From Pyrenula massariospora (lineage: Eukaryota; Ascomycota; Eurotiomycetes; Pyrenulales; Pyrenulaceae), in NCBI GenBank assembly GCA_021030905.1, contig JAGFMI010000012.1, positions 558,001 through 622,000 on the forward strand: 64,000 nt of DNA, written 5' to 3'. Each line of letters starts with the position of its first letter. Position 1 is the stretch's first letter. Shown here piece after piece: positions 42,262 through 54,735 of the stretch. The translations under genes and the position numbers were made by a program. The notes under the pieces are model-generated. The model saw nothing but the letters and a program-made list of their open reading frames with translations. It had not been told where the DNA came from and ran no database searches.

Positions 42262-44478
42262 ATGCCGAGACCTCGTCGCGAGTCCGCGGCCGCCGCCGAT
42301 AGTCGCCCCGCCTTTGCAAGGCCGCCGCAGCCTCGAGGTGGTCATACACCTCAACCATCGCCTCCCAAGACACCGAAGCAGCAAGTAAGAACAAAGGCCA
42401 AGCAGTCCCCGGCCACAAGCCCGGTGAAAAGATCGGGTGGAGATGGGAGAAGAAAAAGCGGGAGTCCCACCAAGAGCACCCCGACCAAGACTCAGGCGCA
42501 TTATGCGTCGAGTACGTCGATAGGGACAAGCAGTCACGCACTCAGCGCTGACTCGCTGGCAAAGTTGAATGCTATGAATGCAGGCGCCAAGCTGTCAGAA
42601 AAGGAAGTTCGAAGGAAAGAGCAAGGCAAAAGGAACACAGTCAACAAGGCAAACGAAAAGCGTCATCGCAAGTCCCAGAATCGCTATGAGAGCGCAGAAG
42701 TGTTGGAGAAAGGACACTATGAGGAAAAGCGACATCATCATCGCGCCAGAAGCGTTTTCAGCTCGCGGAAGAGACACCGAGGCGGTGATGGATCCGACGA
42801 AGATGATCGGAACAAGAAAAAGAGAAGAATCCTTTGGATCATTTTGATAATTGTCATCCTCCTCATTATATTTATTCCCGTCGGCGTGGTCGAGGCGAAC
42901 AAGCACAAAGGCAGTGGTGGCTCATCCTCAAGCACAGATACCTCCTCAAATTCCGATCTTGATGGCATCGATCCGAATAGCATTCCGCCAAATGCAAAAG
43001 GCGGCCCACTCGACCCCTTCTCATGGGCTGACACGAAAGACTTCAACCTGACCTACACGGAAGAGACGGTGGGAGGACTCTCGGTAATGGGACTCTATTC
43101 CTCTTGGGATGATGGCACGGCTGCCAACGGTAACGTGCCTACCTTAGATAAGCCTTTCCCTTATGGCAAAACCCCGATCAGAGGTACGAACATAGGAGGA
43201 TGGCTTTCGATCGAGCCGTTTATCACACCCTCATTATTCGAGTCTTATTCTGCGCATGACAATATCGTCGACGAATACACACTGACACAACGGCTTGGTC
43301 CCACCGTTGCCGAATCGACGCTTGAAAAACACTATGCAAGCTTTGTCACCGAGCAGACATTCCGTGACATCGCTGATGCAGGGTTGGATCATGTCAGAAT
43401 TCCTTTCTCTTACTGGGCCGTGACCACGTACGAGGGAGACCCCTATGTTCCTAAAACTTCGTGGAGATATCTCCTTCGTGGAATTGAATACGCTCGGAAA
43501 TGCGGACTGCGCGTCAATTTAGATCTTCATGCGGTGCCTGGTAGTCAAAACGGTTGGAACCACAGCGGCCGGCAGGGGAGCATTGGCTGGCTCAGCGGGA
43601 CAGACGGCAGTGTAAACGCTCAGCGGTCCCTCGACATTCACAACCAGCTCTCCAAGTTCTTCGCTCAAAAGAGGTATGAGAATGTTGTCACTATTTACGG
43701 CTTGGTTAACGAGCCGAAAATGATGACTCTCCCGACTCAGTCGGTTCTGGATTGGACGACCCAAGCAGTCAAGATCGTGCGGGGGAATGGTCTTAAGCAG
43801 TATATTGCTTTCGGCGACGGTTTTCTGGGCCTCGACAAGTGGACTAATATGTTCAAGGGTCAGGATCCCAAGCTAGTCATGGACACCCATCAATACTCTA
43901 TCTTCAATACCGGTCAACTAGCCTTTACCCACTCTAGTAAGATCAGTCTTGCCTGTGCTGGCTGGAGCGGCATGCTCACCAAGTCCAATAACCCATCCAC
44001 TGGGTAAGTCTGCCAGCTCTGGAACATACTGAATATTTCTAACATCATTCGCAGTTGGGGTCCGGTCCTTTGTGGTGAATGGTCACAGGCAGATACAGAT
44101 TGCACAGAATATCTCAACAACGTTAATGTTGGGTCTCGATGGACGGGCACCATGAACACTCAGGACCCATCAACGCAGGTCTTATCTCCCACCTGTCCCT
44201 CCACCAACCCGCCTTGCTCATGTGATCCGGCCAACGCGGACCCGAGCTCTTACAGTGACTCGTACAAGAATTTCTTGAAGATGTTTGCGGAGGCGCAGAT
44301 GAATAGTTTTGAAAAGGCTTGGGGTTGGTTCTACTGGACCTGGGAGACTGAAAAGGCTACGCAGTGGAGTTGGAAACTCGGTATGCAAGCCGGCATCCTC
44401 CCGCAAAAGGCGTACGAACCGGACTTCAAATGTGACACCGCCATTCCCGATTTCAAAGATTTGCCAGAATATTATTGA
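42262..44478 (+). CDS. exgD: Membrane-anchored glucan 1,3-beta-glucosidase D (GH5)
   Basis: Two exons (42262-44003, 44055-44478) over a 51-nt intron encode 721 residues. The first 185 residues are cytosolic, disordered and basic (MPRPRRESAAAADSRPAF, repeated KSP motifs). A single membrane segment follows near 190-212 (ILWIILIIVILLIIFIPVGV), then a Ser/Gly/Thr linker and the catalytic domain. That domain carries RGTNIGGWLSIEPFI, HVRIPFSYWAV, RVNLDLHAVPGSQNGWNHSG, the acid/base Glu in IYGLVNEPKM, VMDTHQYSIF and the nucleophile Glu in LCGEWSQADTDC. The arrangement is that of type II plasma-membrane exo-glucanases of ascomycetes that remodel the cell wall. All catalytic residues are present. Confidence 0.95.
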
Positions 44479-47080
44479 TGCTTGTTGTTGGTTGGATTTT
44501 GTGCATTACGGATACCCCTTGGTCTTTGCATGGAAGGTGTTGGGAAAGCAATAACGGAGTTGTCTTTGTTTATCCACTATCAGGAAGATTTTTGACCAGC
44601 AATTGGCGGATTAGACGCCCGCATCGACCGAGAAATTTGAAATGTATATAGGCAACAAAGAGTAGATGTCAGTCTCGCAGAGAAATTATGTGAAGCATGG
44701 TCGGTTCGCACAATGTTAAACTGGCCGTTAAACCAAAAGTTGAAATGCTTAGAGATTGGCATGAAAGCTATTTCAATGATGCCCAGGACGTTTCCCCGTG
44801 TTGTGCACCTCCTGATTCTCAACTAACCGTGTTAGGAGGTTCTCTAGGATAGACTTTAGATGGTAACTGTTCCCATTTCCATAGCCCTCGAATGTTTAAA
44901 ACGTCTGGCTAACCCAGGCAACTCCGGCTTGTAGCATTTACCAGCGGAACCCACGTTTTGCTCACAGACAAAACGACCTTCACAAACTTTAGCAACCATG
45001 CCATCTCAGATACGTCCGTACCATAGACTGCCACAGCGGCTCCCCGAAATTTCCGTACAGCCACCCGACAGGTTGGAACATCTCGTTGAGCAGAGGATGC
45101 TGATCTGCAGTAGCAGGACGCTTCCCCTGCATACCACTCCATTCAGTTCATCTCTAATGCTCCACCAGACGTAGATACGGTAGGACAGTATTGTTTTAGG
45201 ATCACAGGGCGTGGCTTTGAGACTCGCATCCTCGGACAATTTCCTCGATCTTGGACGGCATGTCTAAAGACAAACGTAGGAAATGACCAAGATGAAAACA
45301 CCGAGATGATGCGCTTACCAACCGTCCAAGTTGCATGCAAATGCAAGCCTCATTTACATGGAGCCGTAAACCACGTGCCGCTTGCAAAGAATTGGGGGCT
45401 CCTTATGCGTGGCAACGCCCCCTACGATCCGTTCGGCATCATCAAAGCCTATTCTGTCCAGCTTCGGGAGAGCGACCAGTCTGCGTCAATTCTTGGACTG
45501 CCGATAGTTCCGGCTCGAGCAGTAGGTAGAGTTCTCAGCTGCGGTGTCTGCGACAGCGACAGAATCAAGAAAACAATGGCTAGAGCGGAGACAGAAAAGC
45601 GGTGATGGCGCATCTAGCTTACTTCCCTGGCAGGCTAGATGCGTCAGGTTCAGCACATGGCAGCTCGGTACCAACAAGGAGGTTGACCGCATGGGCTTCC
45701 AGAAGATCACCTCCTCACCGTGTGTTGCCAGTACGGGGGACCCCGGCAGCGTCTGAGTCGAGCGAGTAGCGAGAGCTTCTAGACCGTTGGATGGGTGGCC
45801 CCACGGCCAGAGAGCCTCTGCGATAGGCGGAGCACGACATCCCTCCCACGCCGGACCCTCAAGTCGCATCACTGTCTTGAAATGATCTAGAGGAGAGCCA
45901 TTGGTGGTGGTGAACAACGGGGTCCCATTTGCAGCAAGCAAGACCTAGCCAGCGCGTGGCAGCCACATGCAATCTATCCTAGGCTTCTCATACGGAGATT
46001 CCCTCAGGGGCTGTCCTTCTCCAGGACCCGATATGACGAGCACATGGCCCCTATCATCACCTCTACCCGCCACCACCAGCAGCATGGCGGATTCCTGTGC
46101 AGAAAGCCTCTCTCCACAGCAAGGCCATCTCTGCGATACGTTGGACAGCTGCCTATGCGATCGAGATACGTAGCCTGGTCCTACCCGCTGCCGCTTTTCG
46201 AAACAATGGACGCAGCCTTAGCCTGGTCGGTCAATCAATCGGGTCTTTCTGCCCCCAAACCGGGGTCGACCGGTTTGACGGCTGTTGGCAGAGTTTGAGC
46301 CTTGGGAACGGAGAGGCCAAGGTCATCGTTATCGAGATGCTGCGGGACAGATGCGTTATTCCTTTTGCTTGTGCCACTCAACGTGCGGCGCACCAAAGTA
46401 CCAATGCCTAAGAAAAGAACATAGATTTTATCTCGCTCTCGGGCCGTCTGGAAGTAAACGAGTACATGCCCTAGGCAGCGTGTGTGGCTTGCAGAAATCT
46501 TTTAGCTGGGCAGCCTGGCGCCCCAAGTCCAGTGGCGGCGCCGTCATCGTTCTTTGTCCTCCGTAACCTTAAAGCTGACGGAGTTAAAGCCAATCCGCCC
46601 AGCTATCCGCTCAAGGTTGTGCGCTTCATGGGCATGTTCCTCACCAGCCCTTTCTCCTGTACGAAAGTGGCCCCGAAGCGTGGGTCTCGCTGACCCATAA
46701 TTATCGTGGAAGGGGAAAACACCCCCGTTTCGACTATCTCGAGCTCCTTCACCACACTTTTGGCAATGAGCCGCCTTCCACTCCTACTATCGCTATCACC
46801 ACCACGCTTTCGATTTGCCATCCCCCGGTGCCTGATTTGTCTCCTTTACGTGTCCGAATCAAGGCAGTGATTGATTTGGCGCATAAGATCACCACGGACG
46901 GCTCTCGATAATCTTGTGTAAACGATCAATCCAACGGTCGCTCCGTATCTTACAAAGATACCCCCAGGCTGACCGCTCGCCAATCAAAAATTATTTCTGC
47001 GTACATATGATAGGGTGGAATGACTGTCAGTTCAAGAGAAGTGTATATCAGGCCTCTTTACAAAGAGCAAGAATTACAGG
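44479..47080. other. Long gene-poor region, possible decayed gene on the minus strand
   Basis: Minus-strand frames at 45486-45941 (LRLEG-type blocks such as MRLEGPAWEGCRAPPIAEAL, EALWPWGHPSNGLEA) and about 45960-46090 (RGHVLVISGPGEGQPLRES) are protein-like and lie in the same frame, separated by a stop. 46603-46821 (GVFSPSTIIMGQRDPRFGAT) is another coherent stretch. I recognise no family. This looks like one or more degraded host genes, but chance open frames in GC-balanced DNA cannot be excluded. Confidence 0.3.
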
Positions 47081-49062
47081 ATGGGAAATTCGCAGGGCCG
47101 ACCTGTCGTCTTCACCGATGAAGGTACGTTTCCTTCGGAAAATAATATGCGTCTTTACGGCTGTGATATAGTGCTACGTTTCTTCCTTTCTGAATGTGCG
47201 CTGAATGGAATCTAGTGAATTTGAATCATTTTCGCCTACTTCGGGTGGTCGGCAAAGGAGCTTTCGGAAAAGTGCGAATTGTCGAGCGCAAAGATTCGGG
47301 TCTCACATTCGCACTGAAGTACATAAGAAAAGATGAAGGTGTGTTTTCAGAGGTGTCTGTTCGGGAACTGCAAGCTAATTGCAGGTAGTCATACGGTCGG
47401 AAAGTGTGCGAAATATCGTGCGAGAACGCCGAATGCTCGAACATCTTAACCACCCATTTCTCTGCAATTTGCGGTACAGCTTTCAGGATATCGAGTACAT
47501 GTCAGTCTAGTGTTTGCATCTGGTCTGAACAGATGTGCTGACTCATGGGCAGATATGTCGTAATGGATTTGATGAATGGCGGTGACCTCAGGTTCCATAT
47601 CTCGAGAAAGGCTTTCACCGAAGACGCAATTAGATTTTGGATCGCAGAGCTGGGCTGTGCCCTACGATATATTCATTCACAGGGTATAGTACACCGCGAC
47701 CTCAAGCCAGACAATGTTCTTCTAGATTCAGAAGGACATGTTCATCTGGCAGACTTTGTAAGTGTGATGAAAACTACTGGCTCGATCTCGGCTTATCGTT
47801 ACTTCAGAATGTAGCGTCTGACTTCACGCCGGAGAAACCTCTTACAAGTAAATCGGGGACATTAGCCTACCTAGCGCCAGAAGTTTTTGAGGGAAAAGGG
47901 TACCTAAGTGAGGTGGATTGGTGGTCATTAGGAGTCACCATGTATGAATGTTTATTCAATAAAGTAGGTGATGCGGACCATCGATCGTTACTATTTCTAA
48001 TCAATACACCAGAGACCATTCGACGGACGAGGCCACGACTCATTGTCCGAAAATGTGAAAGCAGCGAATCCCAAGTACTTTGTCACACAGCCGCCAATCT
48101 CCATGCCCTGCTTGCATGCCATGCAGGACCTCATACAGAAAGATAGACGACGCAGAATAGGAGCGACAGGCTTCGAAACGTTCACCAAGCATGAATTCTT
48201 CTCGCGATTTGACTTCAACGCATTAGAGAGAAAACAGATCGCTCCGGTCTTTGTTCCATCGAGTGAGAAGACCAATTTCGATGCCACGTATGATCTAGAA
48301 GAGCTGCTACTGGAGGAAGCGCCACTTGAAGCCCGAGCCAGACGTCAGAAACCAAGGGCTGAGCTCAAGCAAGACGCAACCGATAAAGAGATCCGAGAAG
48401 ACGAATTGCACCGCATGATTGAAACAATGTTCGAGCCGTTTGATTATACTCAGGTCTCGTACGATCAGTAAGTCAATCGCTACCATGACCATAGACCGAC
48501 GACTAACATTTCTAGCCATGCTGGTGCAGCGGTTGCAGGACAGGTCCCTGACGAACATCCTGAGCTCAAGACGTCGAATGCCTCCCAACGCTCCCAAAAT
48601 CGATCAACGCCGGATTCTCCGGATGGATCGCCTCCTCTGCGTGCAACTCCCGAGACCCCGAACGCTCCAGCTGGCCACCAGCATGAATATTTCACGCAGG
48701 CCGACGCGCCTCCAGTCCCCAAACCATCACCTGTCGACACACCATCCCGTCATCAAAATCATGCAGCTACATCGTATAGCCGCCCAATTCCGCCATCTAA
48801 GGTACGCACACAAAGTCGCAAAACAAGTAAAGGAGGTGGAGTACAAATGGTCCTTGACGAGACTGGAAGCTGGTCAGACCTTGCTGACCATAGCTCTACA
48901 CTTCCCGCAGAGGGTCTCGACAGTGCCTCCAAATCCGGAAAGGGAAGTAGCGGTATGCTGGGCTTCTTAGGTCGGAAGAAGGGCAGGGACCGCAGTCCTA
49001 AGCCGCAGGAACCAGGAGTTCTAGGCAAAGAGGGAGCGAGACGGATACTGAGCGCAACCTAG
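47081..49062 (+). CDS. STK32/YANK-type AGC protein kinase
   Basis: Seven exons (47081-47123, 47216-47338, 47389-47500, 47553-47757, 47808-47963, 48013-48467, 48516-49062) with introns of 48-92 nt give 546 residues. The start MGNSQGRP is an N-myristoylation motif. The kinase domain begins [20 protein letters not shown], with Lys in [10 protein letters not shown], the catalytic loop [23 protein letters not shown] in place of DFG (HLADFNVASDF), [20 protein letters not shown] and [12 protein letters not shown]. The C-terminal extension [20 protein letters not shown] matches the YANK group; a disordered tail follows. DFN is normal for this group, so activity is expected. Two acceptors (47388 and 48012) were picked over nearby AGs because they alone restore the family sequence. 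Biological role in fungi is little studied. Confidence 0.9.
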
Positions 49063-49929
49063 CAAGCTCTTGGCGCCCTACATTCAGAGAGTGATTGGAA
49101 TGGATCCCCAACGCTCTCTTCACTTTTCCTACGGTTATTGCTGAATTTCAGCAAGCGGCGTTTTCGAAGCAAGGCGCTCCGAGGCATTTTTCTGGCGAGG
49201 ATTGAGCGAGTCACAGCATCCCGGGAAGGATACGGCACGGTAATATTGTTGGTTTAATTCGAATTCAGCGGTAGAGAATGCTGCTTCGATGTACAGTCTT
49301 TCGATGGACATGTCATTCTTGCGGGCGAAGATGAGAGAGGCACTTGTGACAATAGCAATAGATCGACGGCTGAGATTTGATGAGGAGGACGACTCTTACT
49401 CTACTTGGAGATGCACATAGCAATCGAACGACCCCAACGAAGGACACTGGAGATCTTAGCTGTCGTAGTTTCTTCCACGTCACGTGAGTTGGTGGTGTTT
49501 TGGCGTGGTGCGGGGGCCTGCAGCGCGTGGTTGAGATCCCCCGACCTCGGCGCTGTTGCTCCGGCGAAACGTCTGCTGCTGGGGAGCTTGGGCCCACATC
49601 TCTCCAACCCTCGTCCAGATTCTCAAAACAATGGAACTCTCCCATCCCAGGCCGCCAATTCTTCAAGCTTTGTCTTGAGACACCTTCTACACTTTGTTCG
49701 GTTGAGCCTCACTGTGTAGACCAGCTGCATATCGATATTTTGTCCTTCACGTTCCACGCCATGTCGCTTGCCTAGCTAAGGTCGTGCTGGACGAGGCGTG
49801 TACCACGCGTTCCAACCGTGCAAGCTACCCCTCCAGCCCTGGTCTTGCCACCCCCGACATTCCCTTCGCATATCTTTATGAATGGCAGCTACTGTATCTA
49901 TAACACTGACATCGCACGATCCAAGCAAG
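49063..49929. other. Intergenic region upstream of dbf4
   Basis: Short frames only. The dbf4 frame is open back to an ATG at 49882, a possible alternative start. Confidence 0.5.
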
Positions 49930-52129
49930 ATGTCGACGAACCGCCGCATGCCCTTGGCCAGCATCCCAAATGCTACCAATTCCCCCCACCGAACAGTTGG
50001 CTCACACAGTGCCACCAAACGGTCTCGACACCAAGTCAGCATTCTACAGGACAATGAGCCACCGGCTAAGAAGCAGATGGTAGAGAAGGCGGAGGCGAAA
50101 GATACCCCGGTCACGCCGCGTCGAAAAGCACCTCCCTCTACAGTGGAAGGCCGAGTTTTTGACAGAGGAAACCCTAATGCCGCGCCAACAACGTTTCAGA
50201 AGAAGCTGTTGGCATCGCGAGGCTCAACTTTGAGAATTACCAAGGCTGAGAGAAGTCAAGTGGACAATGCAGACACGGTTCGACAATGGCAGAGGCATTA
50301 CAGAAAGCTGTTTCCATCCTTCGTCTTCTTCTTCGAAAGCATACCAGAAGAACAGAGGGCGAAGCTTTCCAAGCAGATATCGAGTCTTGGGGCGGTGAGA
50401 CAAAGTTTTCTTCATCTACCTCTTCCCTAATCCGTTACGAGATACGGAGCCGATCTCTGGCCGAATCTCAAAGCGCTTAAATGGATAAAGGCTAAGATCT
50501 TGCAGCATGAAGAAAAGTTCTTCTCCCGTACGGTCACACATGTCGTTACGACGCGACCATTGCCTCCAGATTTAGACATGTCTACCTCTTCGGAAATACC
50601 CACGACGGCTTCTGCCACAACAGCCGAATCTCAAGGGGATAGCCAGCCCCAGACAATCAACCCCTCCCTTCTCAAGAGATCCACTCCTTCTACCTCATCT
50701 CAAACAACCAACAGGAATACTGTGGAGTCAGATAACAGCCTCAAACCGCCTTCATTTCACATACGGCGCGACACCAATGGACCCACAGATGTCCTTTCCC
50801 GTGCTCGTCAGATGGGTATGAAGATATGGCAGTTAGAAAAACTTCAAAGAATGGTCCAAGCTATACAAGAAGGAGACAGTATTGTCCACTCCCATAATAC
50901 GAGGGGAAGCACAACTACTCAAGTAAAGGCAAGAACGGAGGATCTTTCACAACTACTTCGCAACGAAAAGCTTAACGGTCCTTCTGACCGTGACCCAACG
51001 GCAGTGAGCAAGGAAATAGTGCCGTTTCGTGGCCCCTTTATCTATGTACATGACATGGATGAGAAGTACAAGCCTACTATGATGAGGGAGTATCCTAAAG
51101 TCGGGAAGCGGCAGGATGGGCAATGGCCCCAATTCCGCTCTGCGCCTCAAGGTAAATGCCCCTTTCTTGACGAAGCTACGACAAACAGGGATTGGCAGAA
51201 AGAAAAAGAGCGGGAGAAAGCCATAGAGATTCAAAAGCAAAAAGAGACAAACCTTCAAGCAGAGCAGCCTTCCCAAAGGCACATCGTGACTCCTGGGGAT
51301 ATGGAACCACCCCGTAGGAGAAGCCCGCGGAAAGCTCTCAGAGAAGTTGGTCAAGCAACGACGCCTACGGCAACACCTAGACCTTCTGAGACTTTTAAGT
51401 CTCCCCGAAGGCAGCCTCCCGTGACTCAGTCTACTATACAGTCCCAGAATGAGAATAGGGAGAATCAAGCACCAACGAGACCGTCGCAGATGTACTTTTC
51501 CCGCGAACCTGCGGCATCAGGAATACAACAGTCGAATCTCACATCCGCAATTCGATCTCAAATGATCTCGTCCACGGCGGCAGCACCGGGCGCGAGAGCA
51601 GGGACAAGCAAGGAGGTCCATGAATTGAAACGGAAGGTACTTGAAAAGACTACAGGGACCGGTAGCCTCTCAGTAGGCTCGCTATCAAATGGCTCGATTC
51701 CATCATCGTACCGTGTGACTGATTTAGCTGGCGCTTTGAAGAATGTGCGCGCTCCAGCGCCACAACGAGCGGCGAAAAGCAAAGCCCAAGAGAAGCTTGG
51801 AGGTGTTCTTGAAGAAGAGGAGACCTTGTCCGAAACGGAGCTTGCCATGGAGAGAATAGCGCATGGTCTGCAAAAGCAAACGAAGAAGGCGGCAAAGAAG
51901 GAGCCAAAACCCGGCTATTGCGAGAATTGTAGGGACAAATTTGATGATTTTGACGATGTAAGTCTTCATCTTACCCCCAAGGTGGTGTTTTTTAACAGTA
52001 TGGTAGCACACCGTTTCTCGAAAACACAGAAAATTTGCGCAGACGCAATCCAACTGGTCGGAGCTGGACGCTTTGTTGAGGATTCTTCAACGGCCGCAAA
52101 GGACAGGAGTCTCAAGTCCGGAATCCTAG
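49930..52129 (+). CDS. dbf4: DBF4-type regulatory subunit of Cdc7 kinase
   Basis: Three exons (49930-50394, 50506-51957, 52007-52129), introns of 111 and 49 nt, give 679 residues. Dbf4 binds and activates Cdc7 (Hsk1), which phosphorylates MCM helicase to start DNA replication. The N-terminal BRCT-like motif N is recognisable around FPSFVFFFESIPEEQRAKLS and, across the first intron, EEKFFSRTVTHVVTTRPLPP. Motif M is probably YVHDMDEKYKPTMMREYPKV. Motif C is a CCHH zinc finger assembled over the last intron: GYCENCRDKFDDFDD then HTVSRKHRKFAQTQSNW. The last acceptor (TAG at 52006) was chosen because it restores both His ligands. A short tail after the finger ends SSPES. Confidence 0.93.
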
Positions 52130-52930
52130 TCCAAGGCAAGACGGTTACAAAGTATCAAACAGTCTAATCTGATCTCCATTGCATCAACTCCTTCGATGAG
52201 GCTATCGGTCGTCTGAATATACCGCCACCAAAGGTACTACCTCTCGAAGCCATTGGCGTCCCCCTCTCTGCGGTACTCGTTGTGGGTTTTACTCCATACA
52301 GATACCTCCGAGAGCGGTCATTGCTGCGATATCCAAAACAGGCAAATTATAAGGTGTTGATTAGCAGCATGTGCCCCAGGCGTCATGCCTGATGTCTTTT
52401 TTCAGCGCGGTTAGCATTTTATGGACAAGAGGAGGGACTGGGCCGCGATGATGTATGAAAAATAGCCCGTCAGGTTGCGATGCTGTGAATAGCCCTAGAT
52501 GTAAGACTAGATAGATGTCTGTATATTGAATATGATATTCGTTGTCGAACGTAATTCGTTGATGGGAATTGGTTCAGCGTTTTATTAAATCGTACTCTTT
52601 CTGCTGTAGGACGGCATCATGCGCGAGCATTATGAGAATCTGGAATTTGATAATATATTGTTCTCCCGAGATCATCATCTATCGTTCAATTCAACTGCTG
52701 GGCTGGAGGCTTCATAACTTGACGAAAATATTGTAAAGACTACTACGATGGCAGGGTTCTCATTTTAATTTTCCCGCTCCGCCGGAACTCAACCACCTGC
52801 AGGCCGCCATGTCTTGTCCACCTTCTTCACCTAGGCCAAGATCTCTTGCTTTAAAACTCACGCTTATCGGAACAATACGTTAACCTTTGATCCTTATCCT
52901 CGTCTCATCCCTAGATTATCTACGACTACG
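52130..52930. other. Intergenic region between dbf4 and atg12
   Basis: No coding signal. The stretch before atg12 is C/T-rich. Confidence 0.5.
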
Positions 52931-53757
52931 ATGGCGAGTGCAAACGCCCCAACCGTCCCCGACGAGGACCACGGCGCGGACCTGCCGCTCACCATGTCGG
53001 CGAGTGTGGTCTTGACGAGTCTGCCGAAGGATGCGAGTCTAGCGCTGAGGGAGGCGGGGGCGGTGGATGAGGGGAAAGGTGAGTGATGGAGCGAGGTTTC
53101 TTGACTGTGGTTTGATGTGTTGTGGTGGTTTCTTATGTGCGGTTTGGGGGGGGGGGGGGATGATTGCTCTACGGCGGAAGGGAGGAGGGGGTTAGAGGGG
53201 ATTGGGAAGAAATATGTTTATTGTGTATTGTTTCTATTTGATGCTGGATCCCGCTTCTATCTTCCCAAACTATTTCATCTTCCCCTCTCTTTGCTTTCCT
53301 CATCATCATCACCACCCTCTTTCCCTGCCATCCTCCCCCCCTTCCCCCGTCTATCCCAACACAAATAATCATCCTCCCCCTCCCATCCCTCCCTTTCCCG
53401 TTCCGTCCCACCCTCGCTGACGCTCGCGTACCAGTAACGATCCGCCTAACCCCCCTCCCCCGCGCCCCGCGCCTCCGCCAGTCCCTCTTCAAGATCCGCG
53501 CCGCCCAGCGCTTCGAGACCGTCGTCAACTTTGTGCGCAAGAAGCTCGACTGCCGGCCCCAGGACTCTGTTTTCTTGTATGTCAACTCGGTGTTTGCTCC
53601 TGGCTTGGATGAGGGGGTTGGGAATCTGTGGAGGGTAAGTACTGTAACGAGTTTTTGGGAGGGGAAAGGGGGCTAATTGGTGGGGGGGAATGTTTAGTGT
53701 TTCAAGACGGATGAACAGTTGATTGTTGCTTATTCTATGACGCCGGCTTTTGGGTGA
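52931..53757 (+). CDS. atg12: Ubiquitin-like autophagy protein ATG12
   Basis: Three exons (52931-53078, 53435-53634, 53698-53757) with introns of 356 and 63 nt encode 135 residues. Atg12 is joined through its C-terminal Gly to Atg5; the conjugate with Atg16 promotes Atg8 lipidation. The first 50 residues are a variable tail ([20 protein letters not shown]). The ubiquitin fold follows: [20 protein letters not shown], then [35 protein letters not shown], and [20 protein letters not shown] ending FG. The C-terminal Gly is exposed without processing, as in other Atg12 proteins. The first intron is long for this genome and contains a 14-G run at 53146-53159. Confidence 0.94.
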
Positions 53758-54735
53758 GGAGAGGGTACGCACGCATGCATGCATGTTGGAGGAATGCCCT
53801 TTGAGCACTGCACGCGGGGCAGCACTGGGCGATGGCGCGAGCTTATCACGACCTTGACTGACGATCTCGGGTATTACGGGATTGGGATGAGGATCTGTCT
53901 CGTGAGACTGGACTGGGGGCGTTCTCCCTACCCTGCCCTAACTACTAGACGCCGAGAGAGCTGTCTGTCTATCCTGGAATAGTTCGACTATCGGAAATGT
54001 TCTGCGGAGCGCTGGGTTGGGCTGTGCGGCGGATTAACATGGAGAGAGATTTCTTTGAAGAGGGCTCGAAAGAGAAGAGAAGTTGTGCTTTATTTGCCTC
54101 TACAAGCCGGCATTGACAGACGATACTGCTGCGGCGCGGAACCGTATGTTGATCAACGGAGGTGAGTGTTTAGTATCAATGATGGTATGTACAGTATACA
54201 AGAGGTTTTGAACATTCTATTCTAGATGCTCTATGGACATGACTTTACGGCTATAATGAAGTCTCTTCTATACCACAGGACTTAGTCTTGTTCTTTTGAT
54301 TATTTTTCCAAATCTTTCGTATTTTCGGGCGTTGACTCTATCATAATATAGCAAAGAAACAAGGCCGATAGACAGTGAGTGACAAGAGGGTCTTTGACAA
54401 GATCAGAAGGCAAAACTCCGTGAATGCTCATGGTTCGTGGGGGAGTTTTGATCTGACGATGGCGAGTGGACAAGTTGTCCTGTGATTACTCTTATCGTTT
54501 GCTGGACTCTGTAAATTATATGTCTCTATTTGAGTCCTTTGCATTGACGCCACCATCGTATCGCAATGAGTGAAGTCTTCGTTCGCAGGGCATCGTCGGT
54601 GGAAGTTTCAAATGAGTAGCGGACAAGTTCATGGCGGGTGCGATATCTGAGATCTAGATTGGTAGACATCCGCGGGATGTTATCGGTAGTGACCGATGAA
54701 GCATGGAGTTTTCTGTTCTTGCGGAGTTTTGAGGA
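53758..54735. other. Intergenic region between convergent genes
   Basis: No gene is seen. A short CATG repeat lies near 53772, just after the atg12 stop. Confidence 0.5.

Noticed and set aside
42208-42541. Antisense frames over the start of the glucanase gene
   Set aside because: Shadows of the basic, low-complexity N-terminal region of exgD.
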